Positions 24,433-32,576 of a DNA stretch of 64,000 bases are shown one piece after another (the stretch's first letter is position 1; each line of letters starts with the position of its first letter). The stretch is from Actinokineospora iranica (GTDB lineage: Bacteria > Actinomycetota > Actinomycetes > Mycobacteriales > Pseudonocardiaceae). The DNA lies in contig NZ_FMZZ01000005.1 of the NCBI RefSeq assembly GCF_900101685.1, positions 1-64,000 on the forward strand. Reading direction: 5' to 3'. Both the position numbers and the translations under genes were made by a program. The notes under the pieces are model-generated. The model was given only the letters and a program-made list of their open reading frames with translations. It did no database searches and was not told the DNA's origin.

Positions 24433-25485
24433 CTACCGGGCGACCAGCGCCGCCGCGCCGACGATGCCCGCGTCCGCGCCCAACTCGGCGGGGACGACCT
24501 TGAGGCGCCGCACGTACGACAGGCCCACATGCTCGACGATCGCGGCCCGGATCGGGGCGAACAGCAGGTCGCCTGCCTGGGCGACGCCGCCGCCGACCAC
24601 GGCGAGGTCCAGGTCCGCGAGGACGGCGGTGGCGAGGATGGCGCGGCCGACGGCGCGGCCCGCGCGGTCGAAAGCGGCCTTGGCGACGCCGTCACCGTGC
24701 AGGGCCGCCGCGGCCAGGTGGGCGGCGTCGGCGTTCGCGGGCGCGCGCCAGCCCTGCCTGCGGGCCCAGCGGACCAGGTTGGGGCCGCTGGCGACGGTCT
24801 CGACACAGCCTCGGCCGCCGCAGGGGCAGGGGATGCCGCTGTCGTCGACGACGATATGGCCGATGTGGCCCGCGTTGCCGGTTCTGCCCGGGTGGGGTTG
24901 GCCGTTGACGATCAGGCCGCCGCCGACGCCGGTGGAGACGACCAAGCCGACCATGTTGTCGGTGCCCCGGCCCGCGCCTGCCCAGTGCTCGGCCGCGGCC
25001 ATGCAGAGGCCGTCGCCAGCCAGTTCGACCGGGGTGCGGATGAGGTCTTCCACGCGGGCTTTGAGGGGGAAGTCTCGCCAGCCGGGGATGTTGACGGGGG
25101 ACACGGTGCCCGCGATGAGGTCTATGGGGCCTGCGCAGCCGATGCCGACGGCTGTGGGGGTGGTGCCCTGGATGAGGGCGGCGAGGGCGGCGAAGACTTC
25201 TTCCGGGCCGCCCTTGGGAGTGGGGGTCTGGCGGCGCCAGGTGAGGTGGCCTTCTGGGGTGACGCCGCCCGCGGCGATCTTGGTGCCGCCGATGTCCATG
25301 CCGATGAACTCGGGTGCGCTGGCGGTCTGCTGCCGTGCCCGCTGCTGGGTGCGCTCGGCGGGGTGCTTCGGCTGGGTGGGCTTGGCCGGGGGTGGGCCTG
25401 CCGGGTTTGGTGCGGGGTGGGTTTTCTCGGGGTGCTGTGCCCGGGTGTGAGCGGGTTTGCTCGATCGGGTGGACCGGCTTGACAC
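24433..25485 (-). CDS. ROK family sugar kinase, glucokinase-like
   Basis: A 350-residue cytosolic kinase that probably phosphorylates glucose or a related sugar. The ATP motif MDIGGTKIAAGG begins near residue 63, and the ROK zinc motif CPCGGRGCVE follows GHIGHI. The N-terminal 60 residues are a Pro/Thr/Gln/His-rich tail that other ROK kinases lack. No ATG or GTG lies between GTG 25485 and the ATG of MDIGG, and CGAGGGG sits five bases before 25485, so I start there. That places the start codon inside a palindromic repeat element. ATG at 25299 would give a kinase of 288 residues without the tail. Confidence 0.85.
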   Translation of the reverse strand: MSSRSTRSSKPAHTRAQHPEKTHPAPNPAGPPPAKPTQPKHPAERTQQRARQQTASAPEFIGMDIGGTKIAAGGVTPEGHLTWRRQTPTPKGGPEEVFAALAALIQGTTPTAVGIGCAGPIDLIAGTVSPVNIPGWRDFPLKARVEDLIRTPVELAGDGLCMAAAEHWAGAGRGTDNMVGLVVSTGVGGGLIVNGQPHPGRTGNAGHIGHIVVDDSGIPCPCGGRGCVETVASGPNLVRWARRQGWRAPANADAAHLAAAALHGDGVAKAAFDRAGRAVGRAILATAVLADLDLAVVGGGVAQAGDLLFAPIRAAIVEHVGLSYVRRLKVVPAELGADAGIVGAAALVAR

Positions 25486-25600
25486 GGGGACCCCTCGGGC
25501 GACCGTCGTGGGAAGAGCTGGGTGGGGCGGCTTCGCCCCCACGACCACGGCAAGTTTACGGTCGCCCTTTCCCGTATCAAGCCGGTCCACCCGATCGAGC
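25459..25600. repeat. palindromic element A (142 bp)
   Basis: Outer arms 25459-25488 and 25571-25600 are 30 bases long and complementary at 29 positions, starting GCTCGATCGGGTGGACCGG. Inner arms GGGCGACCGT (25497-25506) and ACGGTCGCCC (25558-25567) and a central GTGGGGC/GCCCCCAC hairpin nest inside. The ends resemble element B at 33919-34066. It covers the proposed start of the ROK kinase and could be a small non-autonomous mobile element. Confidence 0.7.
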
Positions 25601-25698
25601 ACTTTGGGTGGGGGCCCGCGCTTGCTCGGGGGTGCCGGTGGTGTTGGGAGTTAGCCGCCGCCGGGGTTTAGCCACAGGGGAACCCTGGGTATGGGAAA

Positions 25699-25741
25699 CC
25701 CCGTAGTGCTGCCAGGTCGGGGGTCCGCCAGCACTACGGGG
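25699..25741. terminator. 13-bp hairpin
   Basis: CCCCGTAGTGCTG (25699-25711) and its exact complement (25729-25741) enclose a 17-base loop. It lies between the minus-strand small basic protein gene and the ROK kinase, so it probably terminates the former, though 105 bases separate them. Confidence 0.5.
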
Positions 25742-25817
25742 TCAACCGGAACATCGTGATAGGTCCCGATGGTGTTACACGGACACGGAATGTGTCCTGA
25801 GTCACGTTTAAACCCTG

Positions 25818-25853
25818 GCTGTTCTGGTTACGTCAGCTGTTCTGGTTAGCGCC
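25818..25853. repeat. 18-bp tandem duplication over a stop codon
   Basis: Two 18-base units (25818-25835 and 25836-25853) share GCTGTTCTGGTTA. On the minus strand the second unit holds the TAA stop of the small basic protein, and the first repeats TAA in the same frame six codons later. Confidence 0.7.
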
Positions 25854-25989
25854 AGATGTTGTGGGCCTGGGCCATGGTGATGAGTTCGTGGCGCATCGAG
25901 GGGGTCGCGGCCTGGTCGATGGCGCGGTTCACCGCCTTGCGAGTGCGGGCCTCGGCGCGGCGGGCTCGGATCTTCGCGGCGACGTTCAT
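25846..25989 (-). CDS. small basic protein, unknown
   Basis: A 47-residue, Arg/Ala-rich, helical protein (MNVAAKIRARRAEARTRKAV at the start, ending MAQAHNIWR). ATG at 25989 has AAGGGGA about ten bases upstream; an in-frame ATG at 26073 would add 28 charged residues. Its size, charge and lack of hydrophobic segments suggest a nucleic-acid or protein binder, but I recognise no family. The stop lies in an 18-bp tandem repeat. Confidence 0.5.
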   Translation of the reverse strand: MNVAAKIRARRAEARTRKAVNRAIDQAATPSMRHELITMAQAHNIWR

Positions 25990-26180
25990 GGGTTGTGCAT
26001 CCCCTTCGGGTCTTCTTGCCGCCCTGGCTGAGCGGCGTGTCTCAAGTATGCGCCTCTTTCCTTCGTCTTTCACCCGATTGTTCGGTGATTCGGGGCACTT
26101 GCCGATGAATCATCGGTCCTGGGCGTGTCTCACGCCATATCTGTTGCTCTAGCGTGAGTGGTAGATGACGGTATGGAGCG

Positions 26181-27377
26181 CTACTCCTCCATGCCCCTGA
26201 GGTAGCGGCCGAAGTGGGGGACGGTAAAGGCGATGCGGCCGCGTTCGGCGGAGTAGACCAAGCCCTTCTTGATGAGGCTGTCGCGGGCCGGAGACAGGGA
26301 AGAGGGTTTGCGGCCCAGGAAGACGGCCACGTCGGAGGTGCCCGCTGGGTCGTCCTTGCCCTCGGTCAGCTCTGCCATCGCTCGGAGGTACTCGCGTTCG
26401 GCGGGGGTGGCTCGCTCGTAGCGGGAGCCGAAGAAGCCGACCGCCAGCTCTTCCTCGGCCTCGGGGGCGGCCATGGCCACGTCCTCGACGGTGATGGGGT
26501 CGGTGGGGGCGGCGTCCCAGGCCGCCTTGGCGAACGCCTGGATGAAGTACGGGTAGCCGCCGGAGCGGTCGAACAGGGCGTCCAGGGCCGCCGGGGTGAT
26601 GGCCGCTTGTTCGCGGTCTACCGGGACCAGGACAGCCTGGTCCGCGTCTTCACGGTCAAGGCGGTCTATGCGGACATACCGGAACAGGCGCTCGGAGTAG
26701 GACTTGCTGGCCGACAGCAGCGCCGGGAGGTGGGGCAGGCCCGCGCCGACGACCACCAACGGCGCGCCGGACTGGGACAGCTCGTGGCAGGCGGCGCACA
26801 GGGCCGAGATGTCGTCCGCGCCGATGTCCTGCATCTCATCGATCAGCACCGCGACCCCGGTGCCGACGTCCTGGGCCAGTTCGGCGACGTCGGTGAACAG
26901 TTCGACCAGGTCGATCTCGATGTCGCCGGAGTCGGCGCGGCCGGTGGTGGCCGGGACGTCGATGCCGGGCTGCCAGCGGTCGCGGAGCTTGGCGTTCTCC
27001 GGGTTCGACTTCAGTGCGAACGCCTTGAGGGTGCCCAGGACCGACTCAACGCGTTCGGGGGCGCGGTGGCGCACGGCCAGGTCGCGGACCGCGCGGTGCA
27101 GGGCGGCGGACAGGGGACGGCGCAGATCGGCGTCGGGGCGGGCCTCGATCTTGCCCGCGCCCCAGCCGCGGCGGACGGCCATGGACCGCAGTTCGCCCAG
27201 CAAGACCGTCTTGCCGACACCTCTTAGCCCGGTGAGCACCAAGCTGCGCTCCGGTCTGCCCCGCGCGATCCGCTCCAGGACGACCTCGAAGGCGGCCAAC
27301 TCCTTCTCACGGCCTGCCAGCTCCGGCGGGCGCTGCCCTGCGCCGGGGGCGAACGGGTTGCGGACCGGGTCCATCAT
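26181..27377 (-). CDS. AAA ATPase, ORC/Cdc6-like (AAA_16)
   Basis: A 398-residue P-loop ATPase. Walker A is GLRGVGKT (50-57), Walker B is VLIDEMQD (near 182), and a sensor region follows (VVVGAGLP). The C-terminal 80 residues look like a winged helix (SPARDSLIKKGLVYSAERGR). STAND-like and Orc1/Cdc6-like proteins share this plan. It has no partner gene in its strand beyond the membrane-anchored protein downstream of 28 kb, so its job is open: DNA binding or signalling are both possible. Confidence 0.82.
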   Translation of the reverse strand: MMDPVRNPFAPGAGQRPPELAGREKELAAFEVVLERIARGRPERSLVLTGLRGVGKTVLLGELRSMAVRRGWGAGKIEARPDADLRRPLSAALHRAVRDLAVRHRAPERVESVLGTLKAFALKSNPENAKLRDRWQPGIDVPATTGRADSGDIEIDLVELFTDVAELAQDVGTGVAVLIDEMQDIGADDISALCAACHELSQSGAPLVVVGAGLPHLPALLSASKSYSERLFRYVRIDRLDREDADQAVLVPVDREQAAITPAALDALFDRSGGYPYFIQAFAKAAWDAAPTDPITVEDVAMAAPEAEEELAVGFFGSRYERATPAEREYLRAMAELTEGKDDPAGTSDVAVFLGRKPSSLSPARDSLIKKGLVYSAERGRIAFTVPHFGRYLRGMEE

Positions 27378-27427
27378 CGAACGGTATCGGCGTTTCTAGC
27401 GCCCAAGCAATATTGGCCGAGATTTCC

Positions 27428-28018
27428 CTACGGCGTGTTCTCCCAGACCGTCACCTGGCTGACGATCCCACCGCTGCCGACCGCTTCGACGTCGATCCGG
27501 AACACCCGGCCCTCTGGCGTCAGACCGCACACGCGGCTCCCCTTGACCAGGCCGTTCGCCTGGTTGGAACCGTTGGCCTTGGCCACCCGCGCGCACTCGT
27601 CCTTGGTCGGCGTCGAGTCCGTCTTCCACTCGACGACGGAGCCGCCGCCGTCGCTGTACAGATTGTTGCCGGACAGTCCACTGATCTGCGCGTTGTTCAG
27701 GGGACGGGGTTCGGTGAAATCGAGGCTGAACTTGCCCCAGACCAGTTCACCCGAGAAGCGGACACCGGGCTCGGTGGTCTTGGCGCTGGTGGTGGTCGTG
27801 GGCGGTGTGGTGGCCGCGGCCGCGCCGGAGGCCGACGGCGGGGCAGGCGCGGCGGAAGCGGTGACGGTGACCGTCGTGGGCTTCGCCTGCGTCTCGCTCG
27901 CCTTGCCGACAAAGAACCCCGCACCGGTCATCGCGACGAGCAGGGCGGCGATCGCCGAGATCCAGACAGGGCCGAGTTCACTGAAGCCCTTGCGTTGCGG
28001 GTTGCCCGCTCCGGTCAT
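27428..28018 (-). CDS. membrane-anchored exported protein
   Basis: A 196-residue protein with one N-terminal transmembrane anchor (about 18-38, GPVWISAIAALLVAMTGAGFFVG), a Thr/Ala/Pro-rich stalk (45-80) and an extracellular domain with two cysteines (DECARV, SRVCGL). ATG at 28018 has GAGGAG seven bases upstream; the frame runs open for another 33 codons without a binding site. The domain is not one I recognise. Confidence 0.75.
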   Translation of the reverse strand: MTGAGNPQRKGFSELGPVWISAIAALLVAMTGAGFFVGKASETQAKPTTVTVTASAAPAPPSASGAAAATTPPTTTTSAKTTEPGVRFSGELVWGKFSLDFTEPRPLNNAQISGLSGNNLYSDGGGSVVEWKTDSTPTKDECARVAKANGSNQANGLVKGSRVCGLTPEGRVFRIDVEAVGSGGIVSQVTVWENTP

Positions 28019-28106
28019 GTGCCTACTCCTCGTGTGCGCCGACACGCGAATCGTAGAGCGACCGCGCACGAGACGGATCTTTCCCGGCGAAACCGGGAAA
28101 AAGACG

Positions 28107-28142
28107 GCGGTGGCCACCTTCCGGGGAAGGTGGCCACCGCCG
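28107..28142 (-). terminator. terminator after thiolase
   Basis: GGCGGTGGCCACCTTCC (28107-28123) pairs with its complement at 28126-28142. On the minus strand it is followed by GTCTTTTT. It lies 20 bases after the thiolase stop and separates it from the membrane-anchored gene. Confidence 0.9.
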
Positions 28143-28162
28143 ATGCACTCGTCAGGGAGCGG

Positions 28163-29443
28163 TTACTTCTCCAGGATCGCGGTGACGCCCAGGCCGCCTG
28201 CGGCGCAGATGGAGATCAGGCCGCGGCCCGAGCCCTTCTCGTGCAGCAGCTTGGCCAGGGTGGCCACGATCCGGCCGCCGGTCGCGGCGAACGGGTGTCC
28301 CGCGGCCAGCGACGAGCCGTTGACGTTGAGCTTCGAGCGGTCGATCGAGCCAAGCGGCTCGGTCAGGCCCAGCTTCTCCTTGGCGAAGGCCACGTCCTCC
28401 CACGCCGCGAGGGTGGCCAGGACCTGGGAGGCGAACGCCTCGTGGATCTCGTAGTAGTCGAAGTCCTGCAGCGTCAGCCCCGCGCGGGCCAGCATCCGCG
28501 GCACCGCGTACGCGGGGGCCATCAGCAGGCCCTCGCCGCCGTGGATGTAGTCGACCGCGGCCGTCTCGGTGAAGGTCAGGTACGCCTGCACCGGCAGGTT
28601 GCGCTCCTTGGCCCACTGCTCGCTGGCCAGCAGCACCGTGGACGCGCCGTCGGTGAGCGGGGTCGAGTTGCCCGCGGTCATGGTGCCGTCGGGGCCGCCG
28701 AAGACCGGCTTGAGCTTGGCGAGCTTCTCCGCGGTCGACTCCGGCCGCAGGTTGTGGTCCTTCGCCACGCCCTGGAACGAGGTGATCAGGTCGTCGAAGA
28801 AGCCCCGCTGGTACGCGGCGGCGAGCTTCTGGTGGCTCGCGGCCGCCAGCTCGTCCTGCGCCTCGCGGGTGATGCCCCACTCCTTGGCGGTCAAGGCGGC
28901 GTGCTGGCCCATCGACAGGCCGGTGCGCGGCTCGGCGTTCTCCGGGCGCTCCGGCGCCAGGTGCGCGGGCCGGATCTTGGCGAGCAGCGCGAGCCGCTGG
29001 CCGACGGTCTTGGCGTTGTTGACCGCGATCAGGATGCGCCGCAGGTCGTCGTTGAGCGCGAGCGGCGCGTCGCTGGTGGTGTCGACACCGCCTGCCACGC
29101 CCGAGTCGATCTGCCCGAGGGCGATCTTGTTGGCGACCTGCATGATCGCCTGCAGGCCGGTGCCGCAGGCCTGCTGGATGTCGTAAGCGGGGGTTTCCGG
29201 GGAGAGCTTGCTGCCCAGCACGCTCTCGCGGGCCAGGTTGAAGTCCCGGCTGTGCTTGAGGACCGCGCCAGCGGCCACCTCACCCAGCCGGACGTCCTGC
29301 AGGCCGAAACGCGCGACCAGTCCGTCCAGGGCAGCGGTGAACATGTCCTGGTTCGACGCCTTGGCGTACGGACCATTGGACCGCGCGAAGGGGATGCGGT
29401 TCCCACCAAGGACCGCCACTCGGCGCACGCGACTCGGGGCCAT
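28163..29443 (-). CDS. fadA2: acetyl-CoA acyltransferase (thiolase), FadA2-like
   Basis: A 426-residue thiolase that cleaves 3-ketoacyl-CoA, or condenses acyl-CoAs. Catalytic residues are C93 (QQACGTGLQ), H383 (GHPFAATGGR) and C413 (CAAGGLG). ATG at 29443 has AGGAGG five bases upstream. It diverges from fabG4, the arrangement of Rv0243 and Rv0242c in Mycobacterium tuberculosis, which I use for the name. Two TACT-N4-AGTA operator-like sites lie between the divergent starts, so both sides are probably controlled by the TetR gene 2 kb away. Confidence 0.93.
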   Translation of the reverse strand: MAPSRVRRVAVLGGNRIPFARSNGPYAKASNQDMFTAALDGLVARFGLQDVRLGEVAAGAVLKHSRDFNLARESVLGSKLSPETPAYDIQQACGTGLQAIMQVANKIALGQIDSGVAGGVDTTSDAPLALNDDLRRILIAVNNAKTVGQRLALLAKIRPAHLAPERPENAEPRTGLSMGQHAALTAKEWGITREAQDELAAASHQKLAAAYQRGFFDDLITSFQGVAKDHNLRPESTAEKLAKLKPVFGGPDGTMTAGNSTPLTDGASTVLLASEQWAKERNLPVQAYLTFTETAAVDYIHGGEGLLMAPAYAVPRMLARAGLTLQDFDYYEIHEAFASQVLATLAAWEDVAFAKEKLGLTEPLGSIDRSKLNVNGSSLAAGHPFAATGGRIVATLAKLLHEKGSGRGLISICAAGGLGVTAILEK

Positions 29444-29487
29444 TCCATCCTCCTGAGCACAGGTTTGCAACTGAGGTAGCATCGTAA

Positions 29488-29519
29488 CCTACTCTGGAGT
29501 AAGTTTACTAGCGAGTAGG
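29488..29519. promoter_or_regulatory. two adjacent TetR-type operator candidates
   Basis: CCTACTCTGGAGTAAG (29488-29503) and TTTACTAGCGAGTAGG (29504-29519) each match the perfect palindrome CCTACTCGCGAGTAGG of the tetR promoter at 13 of 16 positions. They sit side by side in the 89-base gap between fadA2 and fabG4, 13 bases before the fabG4 start. Confidence 0.75.
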
Positions 29520-29532
29520 GAGGCGCACTCAG

Positions 29533-30897
29533 ATGACTGACCGCTATCAGCAGTTCAGCACTTCCGGCGTCGGACGACTTCTCGTGAAGCGTCTCGGACT
29601 GCCGAACCCCACCCCCTTGCGGAGGTTCAAGCGTGGCGAGCCCGCGCTGGACGGTCCCGCACTGATCGGCGGCGCCCCCGGCGGGCGCCTGCTCGACCAG
29701 GTCAGCAGTGTGTTGAAGGCCTCGGGTATCGAGGTGCTGACCAGCGCGCTGCCGGTGCCCCCAGGCGGGGAACGCGGCCCGAGCTATGGCGGTCTGGTCT
29801 TCGACGCCACCGGAATCTCCACCGTAGAGCAGCTGCGGGGGCTCTACGACTTCTTCCACCCGGTCGTCCGATCCGTCGGAGCCTGCGGTCGGATCGTGGT
29901 GCTCGGCACCCCGCCGGAGAAGGTGGCGGGCGCGGAAGAGCTCATCGCCCAGCGGGCGCTTGAGGGCTTCGTCCGCTCGCTCGGCAAGGAGCTTGTCCGC
30001 GGCGCGACCGCGCAGCTCGTCTACGTCGAGGCGGGCGCCGAGGACAAGATCGAGTCCACGCTGCGCTTCCTGCTCTCGGGCAAGTCCGCGTACGTCGACG
30101 CCCAGGTCATCCGGGTCGGCACGCACGGCGGCAACGCCGCCGAGCCCGACGACTGGAGCGCGCCCCTCGCGGGCAAGGTCGCCCTGGTCACCGGCGCGTC
30201 CCGGGGCATCGGCGCGGCCATCGCCGACGTCCTCGCCCGCGACGGCGCGCACGTGGTCGCCCTGGACATCCCCGCCATGGGCGGCGACCTGGCCAAGGTC
30301 GCCAACCGGGTCGGCGGCTCGGCGTTCCAGCTCGACATCACCGCTGCCGACGCGCCAGCCAAGCTGGTCGAGTACCTGAGCGGCAGGCACGGCGGCGTCG
30401 ACATCGTCGTGCACAACGCGGGCATCACCCGCGACAAGAAGCTGGCCAACATGAAGGAAGCCGCCTGGGACGCCGTCCTGTCGGTGAACCTCGCCAGCCA
30501 GCTCAAGGTCAACGACGCGCTGCTGTCCCAGGGCGTCCTCCGCGACGGCGGCCGCATCATCGGCGTCTCCTCGATCGCGGGCATCGCGGGCAACCTCGGC
30601 CAGACCAACTACGGCGCCAGCAAGGCGGGCGTCATCGGCATGGTCAACGCCTTCGCCCCGGTCTACGCCGAGCGCGGCATCACCATCAACGCGGTCGCCC
30701 CCGGCTTCATCGAGACCCAGATGACCGCGGCGGTCCCGCTGTTCATCCGGGAAGCCGGTCGCCGGATGAACAGCATGGCCCAGGGCGGCCTGCCGGTCGA
30801 CGTCGCCGAGACGATCGCCTGGTACGCCAACCCGGCCTCGGGCGCGGTGAACGGCAACGTCGTGCGGGTCTGCGGCCAGAGCCTGCTGGGGGCGTGA
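29533..30897 (+). CDS. fabG4: 3-oxoacyl-ACP/CoA reductase, high-molecular-weight FabG (FabG4)
   Basis: A 454-residue reductase, the same length as mycobacterial FabG4. The first 210 residues form a flavodoxin-like domain without a complete cofactor motif; the second half is a full SDR domain with TGASRGIG near residue 219, Ser in GVSSIAG, and the Y360/K364 pair (NYGASKAG). It reduces 3-ketoacyl thioesters in long-chain acyl metabolism. The stop overlaps the MaoC start (TGATG), so the two are coupled. Confidence 0.95.
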   Translation: MTDRYQQFSTSGVGRLLVKRLGLPNPTPLRRFKRGEPALDGPALIGGAPGGRLLDQVSSVLKASGIEVLTSALPVPPGGERGPSYGGLVFDATGISTVEQLRGLYDFFHPVVRSVGACGRIVVLGTPPEKVAGAEELIAQRALEGFVRSLGKELVRGATAQLVYVEAGAEDKIESTLRFLLSGKSAYVDAQVIRVGTHGGNAAEPDDWSAPLAGKVALVTGASRGIGAAIADVLARDGAHVVALDIPAMGGDLAKVANRVGGSAFQLDITAADAPAKLVEYLSGRHGGVDIVVHNAGITRDKKLANMKEAAWDAVLSVNLASQLKVNDALLSQGVLRDGGRIIGVSSIAGIAGNLGQTNYGASKAGVIGMVNAFAPVYAERGITINAVAPGFIETQMTAAVPLFIREAGRRMNSMAQGGLPVDVAETIAWYANPASGAVNGNVVRVCGQSLLGA

Positions 30898-31745
30898 TGT
30901 CCGTGCTGGAACTCCGCGAGTCGCCGAACCTGGGCGTCCTGTTCCCCAAGGCCGTCATCTCCGGGTTCTCCAAAAAGGGCGGGGAGCTGCCGGACCGCAC
31001 GTACCGGCGCACCGACGTGCGCGTCGACGCGAAGCACCTCGCCGACTACAACCGGGTCTGCGAGTTCCGGCTGACCGACGAGCTCCCCGCGACCTACCCG
31101 CACATGCTCACCTTCCCCATGCAGGTGAAGCTGATGACGGACGCGGACTTCCCGTTCCCGCTGGTCGGCTCGGTCCACGTGGCCAACCGGATCACCCAGA
31201 CCCGGGCGCTGCGGGTGGACGAGAAGTTCGACCTGCGGGTGCACGTGGAGAACCTGCGGCCGCACCCCAAGGGCCGCCAGTTCGACATGATCAGCGAGGC
31301 CCTGGTCGACGGCGAGGTGGTCTGGCACGACGTCAGCACCTACCTGCGCCGCGGCTCCGGAGGTTCCGGCGAGTCCGGCGCGGGCGACGAGCGCCGCGAG
31401 CTTCCCTCGGCGTCGGCGGTCTGGCGGGCTCCGGAGGACATCGGCAGGCGCTACGCCGAGGTCTCCGGCGACCGCAACCCGATCCACCTGCACGCGCTCA
31501 GCGCGAAGCTGTTCGGATTCCCGAAGGCCATCGCCCACGGCATGTGGACCAAGGCGCGCTGCCTGGCCGCGTTCGAGGGCAGGCTGCCCGAGGCGTACAC
31601 GGTCGACGTGCGCTTCAAGCTGCCGGTGTTCCTGCCCGCGAAGGTCGGCTTCCACGCCGAGCAGACCTCGGACGGGTGGCGTTTCGACCTGTTCGACGCG
31701 CGCAAGCCCAAGCCGCACATCGAGGGCGTCATCACCGCGCTGTAG
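30897..31745 (+). CDS. htdX: MaoC-like 3-hydroxyacyl dehydratase (HtdX-like)
   Basis: A 282-residue double hot-dog hydratase/dehydratase acting on (R)-3-hydroxyacyl thioesters. The MaoC active-site motif is in the second half (SGDRNPIHLH, near residue 195), followed by AIAHGMWTKAR. The order fabG4-htdX with fadA2 divergent matches Rv0242c-Rv0241c-Rv0243. It overlaps fabG4 by one base; the ATG at 30897 is preferred over the GTG one codon earlier. A strong hairpin closes the operon. Confidence 0.92.
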   Translation: MSVLELRESPNLGVLFPKAVISGFSKKGGELPDRTYRRTDVRVDAKHLADYNRVCEFRLTDELPATYPHMLTFPMQVKLMTDADFPFPLVGSVHVANRITQTRALRVDEKFDLRVHVENLRPHPKGRQFDMISEALVDGEVVWHDVSTYLRRGSGGSGESGAGDERRELPSASAVWRAPEDIGRRYAEVSGDRNPIHLHALSAKLFGFPKAIAHGMWTKARCLAAFEGRLPEAYTVDVRFKLPVFLPAKVGFHAEQTSDGWRFDLFDARKPKPHIEGVITAL

Positions 31746-31764
31746 AAAGATCTGGCTGTGTGCT

Positions 31765-31798
31765 CGAAGGGCCTCCGGGGCTTCCCGGAGGCCCTTCG
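31765..31798. terminator. 15-bp hairpin between htdX and tetR
   Basis: CGAAGGGCCTCCGGG (31765-31779) and its exact complement (31784-31798) with loop GCTT. It lies between two convergent stops and can act in both directions. Confidence 0.9.
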
Positions 31799-31812
31799 GC
31801 GTCACTCCGGTG

Positions 31813-32484
31813 TCACTCCGGCGCCGCTTCCGGCGTCGGCGTCCAGACCGCGCCGTCGACCAGGTCACCCAGGCCCATCCAGACCAGGTTCATCAGCCAG
31901 GACGCGACGACCTTCTCCGGCACGTCCGGGTGGTCGAGCCACCAGTCGGCCAGCGACTCGCCCGCGCCGACCAGGGCGGCGGCCAGGGCCTCTGTGGCCT
32001 TGGTCGCGGTCTCGCCGAGCCCCCGGCTGGTCGCCGACCGCACCAGCAGCGCGTCGACCAGGTTGATCGCGCGGCTGCGCATCGCGAGCAGTTCCTCGCT
32101 GAACGGCCCGCCCTGCGATGTCGCCTGGCGGTGCAGGACCTTCCAGCTCTCCCGCTGGGAGGCGACGAACTCGAAGAAGGCGCGCAGGCCGTGCCACAGC
32201 TGCATGTCCGGCGGCGACTCGGCCCGCACCCCGCTCGCGATGGCGTCCATCAGCAGGCTCGCCTCCCGCCGGATGCACGCGGCGAAGAGGTCTTCCTTGT
32301 GCCCCAGGTAGGCGTAGATCATCGGTTTGGAGACGCCCGCCACATCGGAGATCTCGTCCATCGACGCGTTGTGGTAGCCGTGCTGGGAAAACACCCGGAC
32401 GGCGGCGTCGAGGATCTGGCGCTCCCGCACTTCCCGGGGCAGGCGCTTCACGCGCGCCGGTCGACGCTGTTCGTCGACGCTCAC
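31813..32484 (-). CDS. TetR family transcriptional regulator
   Basis: A 223-residue repressor. The helix-turn-helix is in residues 20-65 (RERQILDAAVRVFSQHGYHN, then EISDVAGVSKPMIYAYLGHK). The C-terminal ligand domain is helical and probably senses an acyl-CoA, judged by its setting. It diverges from an SCP2 gene, and the gap holds a perfect 16-bp palindrome that recurs in imperfect form at fabG4/fadA2 and fadE5. I infer autoregulation and control of these fatty-acid genes. Confidence 0.93.
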   Translation of the reverse strand: MSVDEQRRPARVKRLPREVRERQILDAAVRVFSQHGYHNASMDEISDVAGVSKPMIYAYLGHKEDLFAACIRREASLLMDAIASGVRAESPPDMQLWHGLRAFFEFVASQRESWKVLHRQATSQGGPFSEELLAMRSRAINLVDALLVRSATSRGLGETATKATEALAAALVGAGESLADWWLDHPDVPEKVVASWLMNLVWMGLGDLVDGAVWTPTPEAAPE

Positions 32485-32527
32485 GCCGAACCTCCCGATC
32501 GTTGGTATCGATCCCCTTGTCAGCCAA

Positions 32528-32558
32528 CTTACTCACCCGTAGCCTACTCGCGAGTAGG
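32528..32558. promoter_or_regulatory. TetR operator: perfect palindrome plus a second site
   Basis: CCTACTCGCGAGTAGG (32543-32558) is a perfect 16-bp palindrome. CTTACTCACCCGTAGC (32528-32543), abutting it, fits the looser TACY-N4-RGTA pattern with one mismatch. Both lie in the gap between tetR (start 32484) and the SCP2 gene (start 32577), suiting control of both. Confidence 0.8.
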
Positions 32559-32576
32559 TAAAACGGGGAGGTGTTC

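Noticed and set aside
25459..25600. Element A as a simple transcription terminator
   Set aside because: It has nested arms over 142 bp, overlaps a probable start codon, and shares its termini with a second element, none of which fits an ordinary terminator.
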